From contig JAGFNW010000005.1 in the NCBI GenBank assembly GCA_017592665.1, forward strand, positions 1-64,000: 64,000 nt of DNA. Reading direction: 5' to 3'. Positions 24,456 to 33,564 of the stretch are shown here, piece after piece. The notes under the pieces are model-generated. The model was not told the DNA's origin. It did no database searches and saw only the letters and a list, made by a program, of their open reading frames with translations. Within the stretch, counting starts at the first letter, position 1, and each line of letters begins with the position of its first letter. A program made the translations under genes and the position numbers. This DNA is from Streptosporangiaceae bacterium NEAU-GS5 (GTDB lineage Bacteria > Actinomycetota > Actinomycetes > Streptosporangiales > Streptosporangiaceae).

Positions 24456-25892
24456 ATGGGCGCTGATCGGGGTCTGCGTCGCCTCGCGGCGGGCACATTG
24501 CTCGTCGCCTTTCAGGGCACGACCGCCCCATCCTGGGTGCTGCGGGGTATGGAAGACGGCTTCGGCGGGGTCACCCTCTTCGGATTCAACGTCGCCGGCC
24601 CCGACCAGCTGGCGGCGCTCACCGCGCAACTGCGGGTGGCCGGTGAGCCGGTGATCTCCCTCGACGAGGAGGGCGGCGACGTCACCCGCCTCGCCTATCA
24701 CACGGGCAGCCCCTATCCGGGCAACGCGGCCCTCGGCGCGGTGGACGACCCGGAGCTGACCGAGCGCGTCTACCGCTCGATCGCCTCCGACCTCGCGGGC
24801 TGCGGCGTCAACCTCGACATGGGCCCGGTCGCCGACGTCAACACGGCCGACGACAACCCCGTGATCGGCACCCGTTCCTTCGGCTCGTCGCCCGATCTGG
24901 TCGCCAGGCACACGGTGGCGGCCGTGCGCGGCCTTCAGGCGCAGCGCGTGGCCGCGTGCGTCAAGCACTTCCCCGGACACGGCGCCACCCGGCAGGACTC
25001 CCACCTGGAGATCCCCGTCGTCGACGCGCCGCGCGGGCTGCTGTGGGAGCGCGAGCTCGTGCCGTTCCGCGCCGCCATCCAGGCCGGCGCCAAGTCGGTC
25101 ATGACCGCGCACGTTGCCGTCCCCTATCTGACCGGTACGGCTCCCGCCACGCTCAGCCCGGCCGCGCTGACCACGCTGCTCCGCGGCGAGCTTGGCTTCG
25201 ACGGCGTGGTGATCTCCGACGCCCTCGACATGCACGCCATCACCAAGAGCGTCGGCCTGGCCGGTGGGGCCGTGCGGTCCCTAGCGGCCGGATCCGACCT
25301 GCTGTGCCTCGGGCCACTACCGACCGAGGACGAGATCGACCACGTCATTCGAGAGATCCTCGACGCCGTGGCCGACGGCCGCCTCCCGCTGACCAGGCTC
25401 GAGGAGGCGGCCGATCGGGTGGCCCGGCTGCGCGACTGGTTCGCCGCGCCGCACGAGAACGAGTCGGTCAGCAACGTGATCGGCCTGGCCGCGGCACGCC
25501 GCGCCGTACGCCTGACAGGGGCTGCCTCACCGCTGGTCGACCCGTTCGTGATCGAGGTGGACACGCCGCCCACGATCGCGGTCGGCGACGTGCCGTGGGG
25601 CGTGGCGCCATGGCTGCCCGGCGCGGAGGTGGTCCGGGTGAAGCCGGACGAGGCCGACGCGCCGGCCCTGCTCCACCGCGCCGCCGGCCGTTCGCTGATC
25701 ATCGTGGTGAAGGACGCGCACCGCTATCCGCGCAGCCAGACGCTCGTACGCGAGCTGCTCGGCTCCCGGCCCGACGCCGTCGTCGTGGAGATGGGGCTGC
25801 CGGTCTGGCGGCCGGACGCGGCCGCCTACATCGCCACATACGGCGCGGCCCGCGCCAACACCCAGGCCGCCATGGAGCTCCTCACCGCCTGA
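24456..25892 (+). CDS. Glycoside hydrolase family 3 beta-N-acetylhexosaminidase (NagZ-like)
   Basis: This 478-residue cytoplasmic enzyme (no signal peptide) should remove terminal beta-GlcNAc from imported chito-oligosaccharides or muropeptides. The NagZ signature KHFPGHG (about residue 170) is present and the catalytic aspartate lies in SDALDMHAI (about 251). The first 330 residues form the NagZ-type TIM barrel; about 140 further residues form a C-terminal domain absent from the short E. coli NagZ. AGGAG lies 11 bases before the ATG. It follows the permease by 45 bases and is probably the last gene of that operon; it is convergent with the second ROK gene, only six bases away. Confidence 0.9.
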   Translation: MGADRGLRRLAAGTLLVAFQGTTAPSWVLRGMEDGFGGVTLFGFNVAGPDQLAALTAQLRVAGEPVISLDEEGGDVTRLAYHTGSPYPGNAALGAVDDPELTERVYRSIASDLAGCGVNLDMGPVADVNTADDNPVIGTRSFGSSPDLVARHTVAAVRGLQAQRVAACVKHFPGHGATRQDSHLEIPVVDAPRGLLWERELVPFRAAIQAGAKSVMTAHVAVPYLTGTAPATLSPAALTTLLRGELGFDGVVISDALDMHAITKSVGLAGGAVRSLAAGSDLLCLGPLPTEDEIDHVIREILDAVADGRLPLTRLEEAADRVARLRDWFAAPHENESVSNVIGLAAARRAVRLTGAASPLVDPFVIEVDTPPTIAVGDVPWGVAPWLPGAEVVRVKPDEADAPALLHRAAGRSLIIVVKDAHRYPRSQTLVRELLGSRPDAVVVEMGLPVWRPDAAAYIATYGAARANTQAAMELLTA

Positions 25893-25898
25893 TCGGGC

Positions 25899-27095
25899 TC
25901 AGGCCGCGAAGATCTCCTCGCGGGCCTGGTCGAGGGCGGCGATCACGGCGCCCCGCAGCACGGGGTTGCCGTCGACGGCGCTGGTGACGACCTCGGGCTT
26001 GATGGGGCACATCCGGGCGACGGCCTCTTCGACCCGGCTGGTCAGGGCCGATCCCCCGGCCCTGCCGACCTCTCCGGCGAGGACCACGAGGCCCGGGTCG
26101 AGGACCACGCACACGGAGGCGACGCCCAGCGCCAGGCGGTGGGCCACCTCGTCGAGCAGCGGCTCGCCGCGCTCCCCCGCCGCCACGGCGGCCATGACGA
26201 CCTCGGCCGAGGTCGCGCCGCGGAAGCCGTGGTCGGCCGCGAGCTCGAGCACGGCCTCGGAGCTGATCAGCGACTGGAGTCCGCCGGCCAGCGACGGCAG
26301 GCGGCCGGGCATGGCCTTCACGTCTTCGGCCAGCGGCACACCCGGCACCGGCAGGTAACCGATCTCGCCGGCGCTTCCGGAACGGCCGCGGTGCAGGCGG
26401 CCGCCCAGCATGACCGCGAGGCCGATGCCGCGGCTCACCCAGATCTCCACGAAGTCGTCCACGCCGCGCGCCGCGCCCACCGCCCTTTCAGCCACGGCGG
26501 CCAGGTTGACGTCGTTCTCGATGGTCACGTCGCGGCGCAGGTCGCGGGCGAGCGCCTCGTGGATGCCCTCGTGCCAGAGCGGCAGGTCGAAGGAGAAGTG
26601 CACGTCGCCGGTGCGCGGGTCGACCACACCCGGGGTGCCGATCACCACGCCGCGAAGGCGCGACTGGGCCACCTTCGCCGACCGGCAGGCCTTGACGACC
26701 GCGTTGTGCACCACCGACACCGGGTCGTCGTGCCCGTTGGGGGCGGCCGTGACCTCGGCGACCACCTCGCCGTTGAGGTCGGAGACGGCCGCCGTGACGA
26801 ACTCGGGGCCGACGTCCAGCCCCGCCACGTACGCGAACGACGCGATCACGCCGTAGAGCGCGGCGTTGGGCCCGCGGTTGCCGGCCTGCTCGCCGACCAC
26901 CTCGACCAGCCCGCGCTCCTCGAGCCGGGCCAGCGTCTGGGACGCGGTCACCTTCGAAAGGCCGGTCAGCTCGCCGATCTGTCCGCGCGTGAGGGGACCC
27001 GAGGCCAGCAGCAGCTCCAGCGCGGCCCGGTCGTTGATCTCGCGGAGCAACCTGGGCACCCCAGGACGTCGCTCCATGCTCCTGCTCTCTGCCAT
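25899..27095 (-). CDS. ROK family transcriptional repressor (second paralogue)
   Basis: A 398-residue repressor closely similar to the one at 19898 (shared RLLR-INDRAALELLL start, winged helix LTRGQIGELTGLSKVTASQT, and ROK domain). The start could be the ATG at 27095 or that at 27077; a GGGGGAA favours 27095, while the long open frame beyond is not similar to the family. The pair encloses the amino-sugar operon. Its upstream region holds AACAAAGTTTCCT, nearly the same as the operator next to its paralogue. The effector is presumably GlcNAc, its 6-phosphate or a related sugar. Confidence 0.87.
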   Translation of the reverse strand: MAESRSMERRPGVPRLLREINDRAALELLLASGPLTRGQIGELTGLSKVTASQTLARLEERGLVEVVGEQAGNRGPNAALYGVIASFAYVAGLDVGPEFVTAAVSDLNGEVVAEVTAAPNGHDDPVSVVHNAVVKACRSAKVAQSRLRGVVIGTPGVVDPRTGDVHFSFDLPLWHEGIHEALARDLRRDVTIENDVNLAAVAERAVGAARGVDDFVEIWVSRGIGLAVMLGGRLHRGRSGSAGEIGYLPVPGVPLAEDVKAMPGRLPSLAGGLQSLISSEAVLELAADHGFRGATSAEVVMAAVAAGERGEPLLDEVAHRLALGVASVCVVLDPGLVVLAGEVGRAGGSALTSRVEEAVARMCPIKPEVVTSAVDGNPVLRGAVIAALDQAREEIFAA

Positions 27096-27131
27096 TTCCC
27101 CCGCGCTGATTTTTCCCGCCCGATAATCGTC

Positions 27132-27144
27132 AACAAAGTTTCCT
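27132..27144. promoter_or_regulatory. Candidate ROK operator upstream of the second ROK gene
   Basis: AACAAAGTTTCCT matches AAGAAAGTTTCTT of the first ROK intergenic region at 11 of 13 positions. It lies about 37 bases upstream of the predicted start, between this gene and the divergent EEP gene. Confidence 0.5.
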
Positions 27145-27207
27145 GCAAAGCATAGCCAGCGACAAGCACCCATTGATATTGCCGCCTCGGCGCACAATGA
27201 TCGCCGC

Positions 27208-29106
27208 GTGACCGAGTCCGCACCTTCCGCTCCACCTGCGCCGTCCGTCCGGCTGCATGCCGCGGCGCTGGCCGCCGGCCTGCTGCTGTTCATCGACGCG
27301 GTGCGGGTCTTCCTGCCGTCGCTGATCACCCTGTACGGCAGGGCCGGCGAGACCCCGGCCGAGCAGCTGGGCCTGTTCGCGGTGGTGTGGTTCTTACTGC
27401 CGTTCGCCGCGGTCCCGTTCGGCCGCCGGGCCCGTTGGCTGCGCCTGGGCGCGGCCGCGCTCCTCGTGGTCACCCATCTGGCCCTGCAGGCCACCGACGG
27501 CGGCCTCTCCCAGCTCTACCTGGCCGCGGCCGGCGTCTCCACGGGCCTGGTCTTCCTGTACGGCTCGGCCCAGGTCATGCCACGGGCGGCCGTCCCGGCC
27601 GGGCTCCTCGGCGGGATCGGCCTGTCCGGATTGCTCTACCTGCTGATCGACTACCAGGACGCGGTCTGGCAGGACGGCGTGACCGCCTGGGTCCCGGCGA
27701 TCGTGGTCGGCGCCCTGTTCCTGTGGCTCGTGTGGAAGGCGCAGACGCCCGGCGATCCCGCGTCCGGGAGCGCGTGGTTCCTGGCCGGCCCCGCGTTCTA
27801 CCTCGCCGGCACCTATCTGGGGCCGGGCGCCCTGATCCGGCAGGACAGCCCCTACGGCTGGCCGGCCGCGATCTGGGTGGCCGACCTGGCGCTCGCGCTC
27901 GGCGTCCTGGTCGCGGCGGCCCTGATCACGCTGTTCGGCCGGCTGCCCGCCGGCGCCTGGCGCACGGTCGTCCTGGTGACGTGCGCGGCGATCAGCGTGC
28001 TCGCTGTGCTGTTGCGGGTCGATCCAGGAATCGTGCTGGCGATCGCGCTGATCACCGCGGTCATTCCGGCGGCCGAAGGCCCGTCGGCGCGGCCGGGCCT
28101 CGGCGTGCTCGGCGGCTTCGCGGTCTTCCTGGTCGCCACGTTCGTCTATTACGCGGCCTACGACGTGAACCTGGGATTCTCCAACCTGGCGATCTCGGTG
28201 GCCGTCCTGGCCCTGATCACGGCCGTGGGCGTGCCGTCCAACACCTCCGAGGGGGGCGGGCGGTTCCGGGCGCCGTGGCCGGTCATAGCGGGTGTCGTGC
28301 TGGTCCCGGCCCTGCTGGCGGCCCTCACCTGGCGGCCGGAACCCGCCGAGACCAAGGTGAACGGGGCCCAGTTCACGCTCATCGCGTACAACATCCGGAT
28401 GGGCTTCGGCCTGAAGGGCACGCTCGACCTGGATCGGGTCGCCGCGTGGGCACGCGCCCAGCACCCGGACGTGGTGCTGCTGAGCGAGGTGGACCGCGGC
28501 TGGTTGCTGAACGGCGGCCACGATGACCTCGCGCGGATCGCGAAAGGGCTCGGCATGCGCTTCTACTTCGCACCGGCCGCCGATCCGCTCTGGGGCGACG
28601 CGCTGCTGACCAACCTTCCGGTCAAGGCCATCTCCTCGCGCCCGCTCGGCGCGTACGACTATCCGACCGGCGCGCAGGCGCAAGCAGCGGTGCTGGACGT
28701 CGGCGGGCATGAGGTGGGGATCGTCAACACGCACCTGCAGGCCCCGGCCGGGCAGGCCCGTGAGGCGGCGGCGCTGGCGCACTGGCTGTCGTGCGGCACC
28801 TCGCCCGGCGACGCCTCCCTCGACCCTGGCGAGAACCCGGCGCCGTGCGCCGCGCGCCCGGTGATCCTCGCCGGCGATCTGAACACCACGCACGCCGACC
28901 CGCAGATGAACGAACTGCTCCGCTATGGCCTGACCGACCCGCTCGTGGCCCTCGGCGACCCGCCCACCTCCCCCGCCGACGACCCCACCGAGCGGATCGA
29001 CCACGTGCTGGTCACAGCGGGTGTGAGCGTCATACACGCGGAGGCGCCACGGGTCACCTACTCCGACCATCTGCCGGTCGTCGCACGGCTGGAAATTCGC
29101 GGGTAG
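27208..29106 (+). CDS. Membrane protein with C-terminal endonuclease/exonuclease/phosphatase (EEP) domain
   Basis: The first 370 or so residues contain about ten to twelve hydrophobic helices; the last 245 form an EEP-type metal hydrolase. EEP motifs are YNIRMGFG, LLSEVDRGWL, LAGDLNTTH, RIDHVLV and YSDHLPVVA. Such membrane-anchored EEP proteins may cleave phosphodiesters of lipids or nucleic acids; the substrate is unknown. It starts with GTG at 27208, divergent from the second ROK gene, and is not obviously part of the sugar operon. Total length is 632 residues. Confidence 0.82.
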   Translation: MTESAPSAPPAPSVRLHAAALAAGLLLFIDAVRVFLPSLITLYGRAGETPAEQLGLFAVVWFLLPFAAVPFGRRARWLRLGAAALLVVTHLALQATDGGLSQLYLAAAGVSTGLVFLYGSAQVMPRAAVPAGLLGGIGLSGLLYLLIDYQDAVWQDGVTAWVPAIVVGALFLWLVWKAQTPGDPASGSAWFLAGPAFYLAGTYLGPGALIRQDSPYGWPAAIWVADLALALGVLVAAALITLFGRLPAGAWRTVVLVTCAAISVLAVLLRVDPGIVLAIALITAVIPAAEGPSARPGLGVLGGFAVFLVATFVYYAAYDVNLGFSNLAISVAVLALITAVGVPSNTSEGGGRFRAPWPVIAGVVLVPALLAALTWRPEPAETKVNGAQFTLIAYNIRMGFGLKGTLDLDRVAAWARAQHPDVVLLSEVDRGWLLNGGHDDLARIAKGLGMRFYFAPAADPLWGDALLTNLPVKAISSRPLGAYDYPTGAQAQAAVLDVGGHEVGIVNTHLQAPAGQAREAAALAHWLSCGTSPGDASLDPGENPAPCAARPVILAGDLNTTHADPQMNELLRYGLTDPLVALGDPPTSPADDPTERIDHVLVTAGVSVIHAEAPRVTYSDHLPVVARLEIRG

Positions 29107-29131
29107 CCGACCAACCACTCCAACCAGGCGG

Positions 29132-29143
29132 GATAATCGATTA
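29132..29143 (+). promoter_or_regulatory. Putative -10 and palindrome at the Rrf2 start
   Basis: GATAAT (29132-29137) lies 8-13 bases before the ATG, which fits a leaderless promoter. It overlaps TAATCGATTA (29134-29143), a perfect 10-base palindrome that ends one base before the start codon and could be the autoregulatory site. Confidence 0.45.
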
Positions 29144-29144
29144 C

Positions 29145-29609
29145 ATGCGACTTTCTGCCCGTGTCGACTATGCCCTCCGCGCCGCCGCTGAGCTCGCCGC
29201 CGCCGGTGAAGGGCCCACGACGGTGGGCGAGCTGGCCAAGGGCCAGGAAATGCCGCCCAAATATCTGGAGAACATTCTGCTGCAGATGCGCCGCGCCGGC
29301 CTGGTGCGCGGTCAGCGCGGGCCTGAGGGCGGCTATGTGCTGGCCCGTCCCGCCAGCGAGATCTCCCTCGCCGACGTGATCAGGGCCGTCGACGGACCGC
29401 TGGCCAACGTGCGCGGCGAGCGTCCCGAGCACGTCGGCTACACCGGGGCCGCCGAGGCCCTGCAGCAGGTGTGGATCGCGCTTCGCGCCAGCGAGCGGGC
29501 CATCCTCGAGACGGTCAACCTGGAGCACATCGCCAAGGGCGAGCTGCCGCATCGGGTCACCGAACTGGCGGCCGACCCGTCGGCCTGGGATTCCCACACC
29601 CCGGTGTGA
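29145..29609 (+). CDS. Rrf2 family transcriptional regulator
   Basis: This 154-residue protein starts MRLSARVDYALRAAAELAAA, the standard Rrf2 N-terminus, followed by a winged helix (VGELAKGQEMPPKYLENILL) and the wing GQRGPEGGYVLARP. Many Rrf2 proteins (IscR, NsrR, RsrR) hold an iron-sulphur cluster; this one contains no cysteine, so it must sense something else or act without a cluster. No Shine-Dalgarno is seen and a -10-like GATAAT sits directly upstream, so the mRNA may be leaderless. It is followed by nei after 23 bases. Confidence 0.87.
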   Translation: MRLSARVDYALRAAAELAAAGEGPTTVGELAKGQEMPPKYLENILLQMRRAGLVRGQRGPEGGYVLARPASEISLADVIRAVDGPLANVRGERPEHVGYTGAAEALQQVWIALRASERAILETVNLEHIAKGELPHRVTELAADPSAWDSHTPV

Positions 29610-29632
29610 GGGCCGTCCTGTGACCTCGGCCG

Positions 29633-30409
29633 ATGCCTGAAGGCGACGCCGTCTACAAGACGGCCAAACGGCTGCGCGGCGCGCTCGACGGGCGCGCGCT
29701 GACGCGCTCGGATTTCCGCGTCCCCCGCTACGCCACGGCCGACCTCCGCGGCAGGACCGTGCTGACCACGCAGTCGCGGGGCAAGCACCTGCTCACCCGG
29801 GTCGAGGGCGGGCTGACGGTGCACACGCACCTGAGGATGGACGGCAGCTGGCGGATCAGCCGGGCCGGCGCCCGGATTCCGGGCGGCGACGTGGTGCGGC
29901 TCGTCCTGGGAAACACCGAATGGCTGGCCGTGGGCCACAAACTGGGGATGGTCGACCTGGTCGCCACCGACCGGGAGGACTCGGTCGTCGGGCATCTCGG
30001 CCCTGACCTGCTGGGAGCCGACTGGGATGCCGGACAGGCCGTGGAAAATATACGCAAAAATCCGGATCTGACGATTGGGGAGGCGCTGCTCGAGCAGCGC
30101 AATCTCGCCGGGATCGGCACGATCTGGCGGGCCGAGACCCTCTTCATGGCAGGTCTTTCACCCTGGCGGAAGGCCGGCGAAGTCACGGATCTGGAGGGCC
30201 TGGTCGCCGTCGCGCACCAGCTGATGAACGCCAGCAAGGACGGCCCTGGCCCCGTGACGACCGGCGACCCTCGTCCGGGCCGCACCCTTTGGGTGTACGG
30301 CAGGGCACACCGCCCCTGCCGTCGTTGTGGAAATCCGGTCAGTCGTGGAGACCTTGGAACACAGCCGTACGACCGGCTGATCTTCTGGTGCCGAACCTGT
30401 CAGACGTAG
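29633..30409 (+). CDS. nei: Endonuclease VIII-like DNA glycosylase (Nei2/Fpg family)
   Basis: A 258-residue base-excision repair enzyme that removes oxidised bases and nicks the backbone. The mature N-terminus is PEGDAVYKTA: Pro-2 and Glu-3 are the catalytic residues, and PEGD places it with Nei rather than Fpg (PELPE). The helix-two-turn-helix region (NLAGIGTIWRAETLF) and the C-terminal zinc finger (CRRC, then CRTC 20 residues later) are complete. It ends four bases before the convergent clgR stop. The position between lhr and clgR fits the actinomycete core order. Confidence 0.92.
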   Translation: MPEGDAVYKTAKRLRGALDGRALTRSDFRVPRYATADLRGRTVLTTQSRGKHLLTRVEGGLTVHTHLRMDGSWRISRAGARIPGGDVVRLVLGNTEWLAVGHKLGMVDLVATDREDSVVGHLGPDLLGADWDAGQAVENIRKNPDLTIGEALLEQRNLAGIGTIWRAETLFMAGLSPWRKAGEVTDLEGLVAVAHQLMNASKDGPGPVTTGDPRPGRTLWVYGRAHRPCRRCGNPVSRGDLGTQPYDRLIFWCRTCQT

Positions 30410-30413
30410 AACC

Positions 30414-30785
30414 TCAGGCGGCCACCATGTCCTTGACCTCTGGCGTGGAGCCAAGGTCGAAGTCTGCGGGCACCGTCTCGGAAATGGGCAGCCGCTCACG
30501 CTCGGGCACATCGGCGAGCCCGCTGTTGGCGAGCACCGGCGCGTGCTGCAGCTCGGCAAGTGCGAACTGGTCGGAAACATCGCGCAGCACCTGCGACAAC
30601 GGCACGCCCAGCGCGCCGCAGATCGAGGCCAGCAGCTCAGAGGAGGCTTCCTTCTGCCCACGCTCGACCTCGGACAGATAACCGAGCGAGACGCGCGCCA
30701 AGGTCGACACCTCACGCAGAGTGCGGTTCTGCCGCACTCGCAGCCGCCGAAGCACATCACCGAGCAGCTGACGCAGCAGGACCAT
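30414..30785 (-). CDS. clgR: Clp protease regulator ClgR (XRE-type HTH)
   Basis: ClgR activates clp protease and related genes. The 123-residue protein starts [20 protein letters not shown] and has the helix-turn-helix [20 protein letters not shown] with the diagnostic [23 protein letters not shown] lies seven bases before the ATG at 30785; the longer upstream frame is not conserved-looking. The protein ends in Ala-Ala, which in Streptomyces ClgR is a degradation signal for ClpP, giving feedback control. It is downstream of pncC on the same strand, separated by 217 bases that probably hold its own promoter. Confidence 0.93.
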   Translation of the reverse strand: MVLLRQLLGDVLRRLRVRQNRTLREVSTLARVSLGYLSEVERGQKEASSELLASICGALGVPLSQVLRDVSDQFALAELQHAPVLANSGLADVPERERLPISETVPADFDLGSTPEVKDMVAA

Positions 30786-31002
30786 CTGTCGCTCCCTCCC
30801 TGGAGCGGGCGTCTTCACAACGCTCCGCGCGGTCGGCTCGTGTCGTCCGTCCTTCGAACGTCCTTGGTACATAATCCTCGCAGCCCTGGTCTTGCTCCTT
30901 GCAGATGGCTCACGGACCTCACTCACAGCTCCACCGTACCTGTATCGAGCGACACCGCGGCAGACCGTGGTGAGCATGTTCGCTGGGGACGTAACGCGGT
31001 AA

Positions 31003-31491
31003 TCATCCCGAATGTTCCCCAAATTTGACCTCTAGCACACCTCGGAGGAGATCAATTGCCTCCCTCAACGTGCCATTTCTTATGTCTTCGCGCGAGCCGG
31101 ACAGCTGGATGTCCCGGTGCCACAGGCGTCCGGACGGCCCCGCGAGGCCGATGTGGACGGTGCCGACCGCTTTGCCGTCCTGTGGATCAGGCCCGGCGAC
31201 GCCTGTAACCGCCAGGCCATAGTCGGACGCGGTCAGCTCGCGCACCCCCCGGGCCATCGCGGCCGCCACCTCGCGGTGCACCGCGCCCTCCCGCGCCAGC
31301 AGATCATCCGGCACGCCGAGCAGCTTCGCCTTCAGATCGGTCGCGTACGCGATGACGCCCCCACGGAACGCCTTGGACGCCCCGCTGGGCGTGGTGAGGG
31401 CGGCGCCGATCAAACCACCGGTGAGCGACTCCGCGACGGCCACAGTGGCGCTCTGGCGCACCAGGAGATGGATGACGTCGGCCGCCGTCAC
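31003..31491 (-). CDS. pncC: Nicotinamide-nucleotide amidohydrolase PncC (CinA C-terminal domain)
   Basis: This 162-residue enzyme converts nicotinamide mononucleotide to nicotinate mononucleotide in NAD recycling. Motifs are [33 protein letters not shown], and [10 protein letters not shown]. The GTG at 31491 overlaps the pgsA stop (GTGA), which sets the start and shows coupling. It is the stand-alone PncC form without the N-terminal CinA domain. The gene sits in the conserved rimO-pgsA-pncC-clgR order. Confidence 0.92.
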   Translation of the reverse strand: MTAADVIHLLVRQSATVAVAESLTGGLIGAALTTPSGASKAFRGGVIAYATDLKAKLLGVPDDLLAREGAVHREVAAAMARGVRELTASDYGLAVTGVAGPDPQDGKAVGTVHIGLAGPSGRLWHRDIQLSGSREDIRNGTLREAIDLLRGVLEVKFGEHSG

Positions 31492-32102
31492 GAGCGGGCC
31501 CTCTTCGCCACCTGGCGCAGCCGGACGGCCCGGACCACATAGTCGATTCCGGTGCCGAGGGTGACGCCGAGGGCGGCCGCCATGACGATCCAGCGGATCA
31601 CATCGGGCATGCCCGGCAGGATGTAGAGCGCGATGGCGGCGATCTGCAGCACGGTCTTGACCTTGCCGCCGTAGCTGGCCGGGATCACGCCGTAGCGGAT
31701 CACCGCGAACCGCAGCATGGTCACGCCGATCTCTCTGGCCAGGATCGCCAGCGTGACCCACCAGGGCAGCTCGCCCAGGGTCGATAGGCACACCAGCGCG
31801 GCCCCGATCAGCGCCTTGTCGGCGATCGGGTCGGCGATCTTGCCGAAGTCGGTGACCAAGCCGTAGCGCCGGGCCAGCCAGCCGTCCAGCTGGTCGGTGA
31901 CCGAGGCCACCACGAAGACGGCCAGCGCCACGAGCCGCCAGGACGGCACGAACATGCAGACCACGAACGCCGGAACCATCGCCAGCCGGACGACCGTCAG
32001 CGCGTTGGCGATGTTCCACGTGCTCACCCGGCGCGCGACGATTCCCTGCGCGCCCGGGGGCAGCGCCTCCGGGATCCCCTGCGGCACGGCCTCGTCACTC
32101 AT
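31488..32102 (-). CDS. pgsA: CDP-diacylglycerol-glycerol-3-phosphate 3-phosphatidyltransferase
   Basis: PgsA makes phosphatidylglycerophosphate in the membrane. The CDP-alcohol phosphotransferase motif is visible as [12 protein letters not shown] followed by [12 protein letters not shown], with all the required Asp and Gly residues. The 204-residue protein has about five hydrophobic helices. It overlaps rimO by ATGA upstream and pncC by GTGA downstream, so these three are one translational unit. Confidence 0.93.
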   Translation of the reverse strand: MSDEAVPQGIPEALPPGAQGIVARRVSTWNIANALTVVRLAMVPAFVVCMFVPSWRLVALAVFVVASVTDQLDGWLARRYGLVTDFGKIADPIADKALIGAALVCLSTLGELPWWVTLAILAREIGVTMLRFAVIRYGVIPASYGGKVKTVLQIAAIALYILPGMPDVIRWIVMAAALGVTLGTGIDYVVRAVRLRQVAKRARS

Positions 32103-33535
32103 GGACGGGCCTTGATCCGGGCGATCAGGTCAACCCCTTCCGCGTCGACCGCCACGGCCCGGACGATCTGGCCGGGAACCAGCCCGATGCCCTGAACCGT
32201 GACGGATCCGTCGACCTCAGGTCCTTGATGGGCCGCGCGGCCCTCGTAGCCGCCGTCGCCCAGATCCTCCTCCACGAGGACCTCGAGCTCGGCGCCGATC
32301 CGCTCCTCGGCCCGCTGGGCCGTCAGCTCCTCGGCCAGCTCCCACAGGGCGGCCACGCGCTCGTCGACCACATCCTGCGAGTGCTTGTCGTCGAAGGAGG
32401 CGGCCTCGGTGCCCTCCTCGTCGGAATAGCCGAACACGCCGATCACGTCGAGCCTCGCGTCTTCGAGGAACTCGGCCAGCTCGCCGAACTGCCGCTCGGT
32501 CTCACCCGGGAAGCCCACGATGAAGTTGGATCGCACGCCGGCCTCGGGCGCCAGCTCGCGAATGCGGCCGAGCAGGTCGAGGAAGCGCGCCGGGTCGCCG
32601 AAGCGGCGCATCCGGCGCAGCACGGGGCCGCTCGCGTGCTGGAAGGAAAGGTCGAAGTAGGGCGCGACGCCCGGCGTGCCGGCGATCACCTCGATCAAAC
32701 CGGGGCGCAGCTCCGCCGGCTGCAGGTAGCTGACCCGGACCCGCTCGATCCCGTCGACCGCGGCCAGCCGCGGCAGCAGCTTCTCCAGGGCGCGCAGGTC
32801 GCCCAGGTCTTTGCCGTACGACGTCGAATTCTCGCTGACGAGGACCAGCTCGCGCGCCCCGTGCTCGGCCAGCCACCCGGCCTCGGCCACCAGCTCGTCG
32901 GGCGTGCGCGACACATACGCACCGCGGAAGGCGGGGATGGCGCAGAAGGTGCAGCGGCGGTCGCAGCCGGAGGCCAGCTTGAGCGAGGCCACCGGGCCGC
33001 CGGCGAGCCGCTTGCGCAGCACCCGGGGCCCGCTGGCGGGCGCGAGGCCCGCCGGCAGATCGCTCGCGAGGCTGGGCATGGCCGCGTGGCCTGGAATGGC
33101 CGTGTGGGCGCCGACGCGCTCGACCGGGCTGATCGGCAGCAGCGTGCGCCGATCGCGCGGCGTGTGCGCCGTCAGGGGCCGCCCGGCCAGCACGTCGTCG
33201 AGGCGCGCCCCGATGTCGGTGTAGTCGTCGAACGAAAGGACGGCGGCGGCCTCGGGCAGCGCGCCGGCCAGCTCCTCGCCGTAGCGCTCGGCCATGCAGC
33301 CGGCGGCCACGACCTTCGCCCCCGAGTCGGCGGCGGCGAGGATGGTGTCGATCGAATCCTTCTTCGCCGACTCGATGAAGCCACACGTGTTGACGACGAT
33401 GACGTCGGGGTCGGGCCCCTCGTCGTCGCCGAGGCTCCAGCCCGCGGCCTCAAGCCGAGCGGCGAGCTCCTCGGAGTCGACCTCGTTGCGGGCGCAACCC
33501 AGCGTGACCAGCGATACGGTTCGGCGCGAAGACAT
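32099..33535 (-). CDS. rimO: Ribosomal protein S12 methylthiotransferase RimO
   Basis: RimO adds a methylthio group to an aspartate of ribosomal protein S12. The 478-residue protein has the UPF0004 domain ([20 protein letters not shown], a RimO rather than MiaB signature), the radical SAM cluster CDRRCTFC (about residue 195), and a C-terminal TRAM domain. The N-terminal domain carries three conserved cysteines (GCARN, NTCGF, AAGCMAE) for the second iron-sulphur cluster. It starts with ATG at 33535 and overlaps pgsA by four bases. Confidence 0.93.
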   Translation of the reverse strand: MSSRRTVSLVTLGCARNEVDSEELAARLEAAGWSLGDDEGPDPDVIVVNTCGFIESAKKDSIDTILAAADSGAKVVAAGCMAERYGEELAGALPEAAAVLSFDDYTDIGARLDDVLAGRPLTAHTPRDRRTLLPISPVERVGAHTAIPGHAAMPSLASDLPAGLAPASGPRVLRKRLAGGPVASLKLASGCDRRCTFCAIPAFRGAYVSRTPDELVAEAGWLAEHGARELVLVSENSTSYGKDLGDLRALEKLLPRLAAVDGIERVRVSYLQPAELRPGLIEVIAGTPGVAPYFDLSFQHASGPVLRRMRRFGDPARFLDLLGRIRELAPEAGVRSNFIVGFPGETERQFGELAEFLEDARLDVIGVFGYSDEEGTEAASFDDKHSQDVVDERVAALWELAEELTAQRAEERIGAELEVLVEEDLGDGGYEGRAAHQGPEVDGSVTVQGIGLVPGQIVRAVAVDAEGVDLIARIKARP

Positions 33536-33564
33536 GATGAACCTACGGTATCGGGAGTCGGGCC

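Noticed and set aside
26139-27155. 338-codon plus-strand frame opposite the second ROK gene
   Set aside because: It is antisense to a well-supported ROK gene; the His/Val/Asp-rich translation is typical of reverse-strand shadow.
31492-32019. Upstream continuation of the pncC frame
   Set aside because: It overlaps pgsA in another frame; the GTG at 31491 with GTGA overlap is the natural start.
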